Source: Heterocephalus glaber
Lineage: Eukaryota; Chordata; Mammalia; Rodentia; Bathyergidae
Length of the DNA stretch: 64,000 bases
Reading direction: 5' to 3'
Assembly: GCF_000247695.1 (NCBI RefSeq)
Contig: NW_004624732.1
Span: 46,187,862 to 46,251,861 of the forward strand
In this document: in pieces, positions 62,030-64,000 of the stretch
Numbering within the stretch: the first letter of the stretch is position 1
How the letters are laid out: each line of letters begins with the position of its first letter
The notes under the pieces: model-generated
What the model was told of the DNA's origin: nothing
The model's database searches: none
Seen by the model: only the letters and a program-made list of their open reading frames with translations
Made by a program: the position numbers and the translations under genes

Positions 62030-62113
62030 TGGGGGGTGGGGGGGTACTGGGGATCAAACTTGGGTCCTTGAGCTTACGCAGCAGGCGGCGAAACCCCTGA
62101 GCTAAATCCCCAG
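62030..62113 (-). repeat. ID-type SINE, second subfamily, perfect target-site duplication
   Basis: The minus strand reads CACTGGGGATTTAGCTCAGG, GGACCCAAGTTTGATCCCCA and GTACCCCCCC. TGCTTATGCTTTT occurs at 62016-62028 and 62114-62126, a perfect 13-bp duplication. The tail is a C-run (G-run on +) rather than pure A. Confidence 0.93.
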
Positions 62114-62269
62114 TGCTTATGCTTTTCAAGTGAATTTTATTCTGATATTGGATAGCTCCTTTGTCCCATGGAGATAGCATATGTGCTAAGCTCACTTATT
62201 AAAAAAAAAAAAGATAAAATACATAAGAAATCACTGAAGAAATTTATCTGCCTTTGTCACCAACTAGCT

Positions 62270-62700
62270 TGGGTCCTTGTGCTAGTAGAAATGGAAATTA
62301 AACCTGAAACCTGATTTATACAGGAAAAAAGCTTTAATTAGAAAGTTAGAAGGAAGATAGAAAAGGACACCAGCTTAGGTAGCAAAAAGGGGCACACTCT
62401 ACTACAGGGCTTCAGCATGGCCCACTGGCAGGGTGAGAGGCCAGCTTTCAAGGATTAGCTGGTGGGCTGAGGTAAGGTTGATCATGCTCTCAGTCCTTGT
62501 GTCACAGCTCTGGAATTCTTTTGGTTTAGGGTGGTGTCCTTTCCAGGAAAGCATTATCTCTGCCTGTGACTGTCTTAATCAGGTGGTGCTCTTCCTTTCC
62601 TGGGATCCAGGAGATCACAGGTTCAGAACGATGACTACAGATTTCTGGACATAGCTGAGTGTTCCTGAAATTCCCCACCTTCATGTCCTCAATCTTGAAA
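62270..62700 (-). repeat. Possible LTR-like segment
   Basis: The minus strand has TTAATTAAAGC-like sequence (62341-62330 region) followed by TTTTTTCCTGTATAAATCAG and a GC-richer upstream part, similar in layout to an LTR poly-A region. No family recognised and no ends found. Confidence 0.25.
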
Positions 62701-64000
62701 ATTGTGAGTAATAAATAAATATATAAGTAAACAAATAAAATAAATGTCATAAATCTTATTTTGGTTAGAGAAACATTCCCTAAGTAATGAAAATACCTAT
62801 ACATAGAACTGAGGGGTGATTTGACCCAAAGTATTAAAGTAACAACTGATACACAATGACCAAACTTTCTTCTGCTTTTATTTACCTATTGGGCATAAGT
62901 AGGTCAGTTAAAGAGTCATGGTTTATAGCAAAAATGGCTATTATGTCCCTGACTGTCTCAAATAAAAACAAAAATCATGATTTCAATGAGTAGTAAGGGC
63001 CCAGGATTTGGCCTTTTCTATATCCCTATGGTACTTGACTATGTATGTCACCACTGTGTTACCTGGGAATTACAGATATAAATGTGAACCTTAGTAAAAT
63101 CATTAATAAATGGAAAAAGAAAGTATGTTAGCTTAAAATCTGTATATATATATGAATAAACAAGCTACCTTTGTGGATAACTATTAATAAATATATAGTA
63201 AGTCTATATCAAAACAATTTTAATAAATTTTTCATATCCAAACAGAAAGTGTCTCAAGCTTGATCTTGGCTAATCCGTAATAGTATTTGATACCTTTGCA
63301 CAATGAAGAATCCTAGTCTAAAGCTTCCAAGTTGGAATTTTTTTTAACAAGGCACAAAAATTTATGCCTTAACATTCACTTTCTGTGTATCATTATGAGG
63401 AAGCTTGAGAAATGCTTCTTTGAATAGTTGAATTATATTTGTTGAGTATCATAGTTTATGATATCAATCTAACCATATTCACCACTTACATACACTTTGT
63501 ACTTTAAAAATAGTAAAATCCATTCCTTTGAGTACAGTTGCTTATTTTGTGTCTAACTGGGCGTGGACAAATGCCTATGTGTAGCCAAGTGAGACCGTTT
63601 AAACTGCAGGGAGATGACCCTAGGTGAGCTTCAGAATACTTCAAGGGACAGCAGGGTATGTCACTATTTGTTTTAGTACAAAATAACTCGAGCATGAAAA
63701 AAAATTATCATGTGTGGGGCAGAGATACTCATCATTTTGTCCCTAGTAACGTCAAACTCATGGTAATGGTCAAAACTTTTCTCTTTTTTTAAATTAAATA
63801 AAGGGGATTTTTGAAGTATAATATTATGAGGACAGAGCTTAGAAAATACGTCTTTAATGAGGCCTGGGAATAATTATGTTTTCCCACTGGCAACCCAACT
63901 CTTAAGCTCCAGTAGACGTCTAATTTCTATGTCTTCCCACATCTCAAACTCTTTTGAAATCACTTGATTTTCCCCTATACCCAGAGGTTTCTTGCTGGGC
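62701..64000. other. Unique AT-rich sequence to the window end
   Basis: No gene or repeat recognised. Confidence 0.45.

Overview
The window is mammalian nuclear DNA, most likely from a rodent outside the mouse/rat family. It is AT-rich throughout and holds no convincing host exon, tRNA, rRNA, CRISPR array or bacterial-type gene. What can be annotated is layers of retrotransposons and a few DNA-transposon fossils in long stretches of unique sequence, as expected of a gene desert or a very large intron. The rodent signals are ID-type SINEs derived from a tRNA (box A-like TTTAGCTCAG, box B-like GAGTTCGATCC, ending CCGGTACC plus poly-A), 7SL-derived B1 elements with the 29-bp internal duplication, and one fossil that looks like a dimeric B1-dID element. 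B1 with the 29-bp duplication, ID ending in GGTACC and a B1-dID-like dimer together would fit a non-murid lineage such as Castorimorpha (beaver, kangaroo rat). That placement is inference from memory of these families.

Layout. 1-86 is a truncated ID SINE. 87-840 is an old L1 ORF2 3' fragment on +. 850-2416 is a younger L1 on -, with about five 69-bp tandem units ahead of ORF1, an ORF1 carrying one nonsense codon and one frameshift, and only the first ~35 codons of ORF2. 4790-6125 is old antisense L1. 7076-9139 is a nearly complete MaLR element (LTR, internal region, LTR). 9925-22755 is mostly unique sequence with scattered L2, MIR, B1, ID, one L1 3' end and one MaLR LTR. 24360-24745 and 27250-27725 are MLT1-like LTRs that flank the most unusual region.

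That region, 25373-26890, is a 1,518-bp inverted repeat. Its two 759-bp arms meet with no spacer and differ, by my reading, at one base. The left arm starts at the first base after a 100-N assembly gap. This is the top finding. It is either a young large palindrome or an assembly/sequencing fold-back artefact, and the gap position favours the artefact.

30-36 kb holds two ID copies, a MIR, an ERVL-type LTR (32411-32875), a possible conserved non-coding stretch (33360-33740), an internally deleted ID (35347-35422) and a CpG-containing retroviral-type LTR on - (35505-36368). 36.4-48 kb is largely unique apart from microsatellites and one MaLR LTR (44560-44985). 48-64 kb holds a Tigger/MER2-like fossil, five more ID copies, a B1 with three rather than two 29-bp units, the B1-dID-like dimer, a small inverted-repeat DNA-transposon fossil, an L1 3'UTR purine tract and two doubtful LTR-like segments.

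No genes here act together as a pathway. The only protein-coding remnants are L1 ORF1 and the ORF2 start, both broken. The remaining open frames are short and start at arbitrary ATGs; where they overlap a repeat the repeat explains them. Family names were assigned by recognition alone, without a repeat-library search, so names and edges of old elements are approximate.
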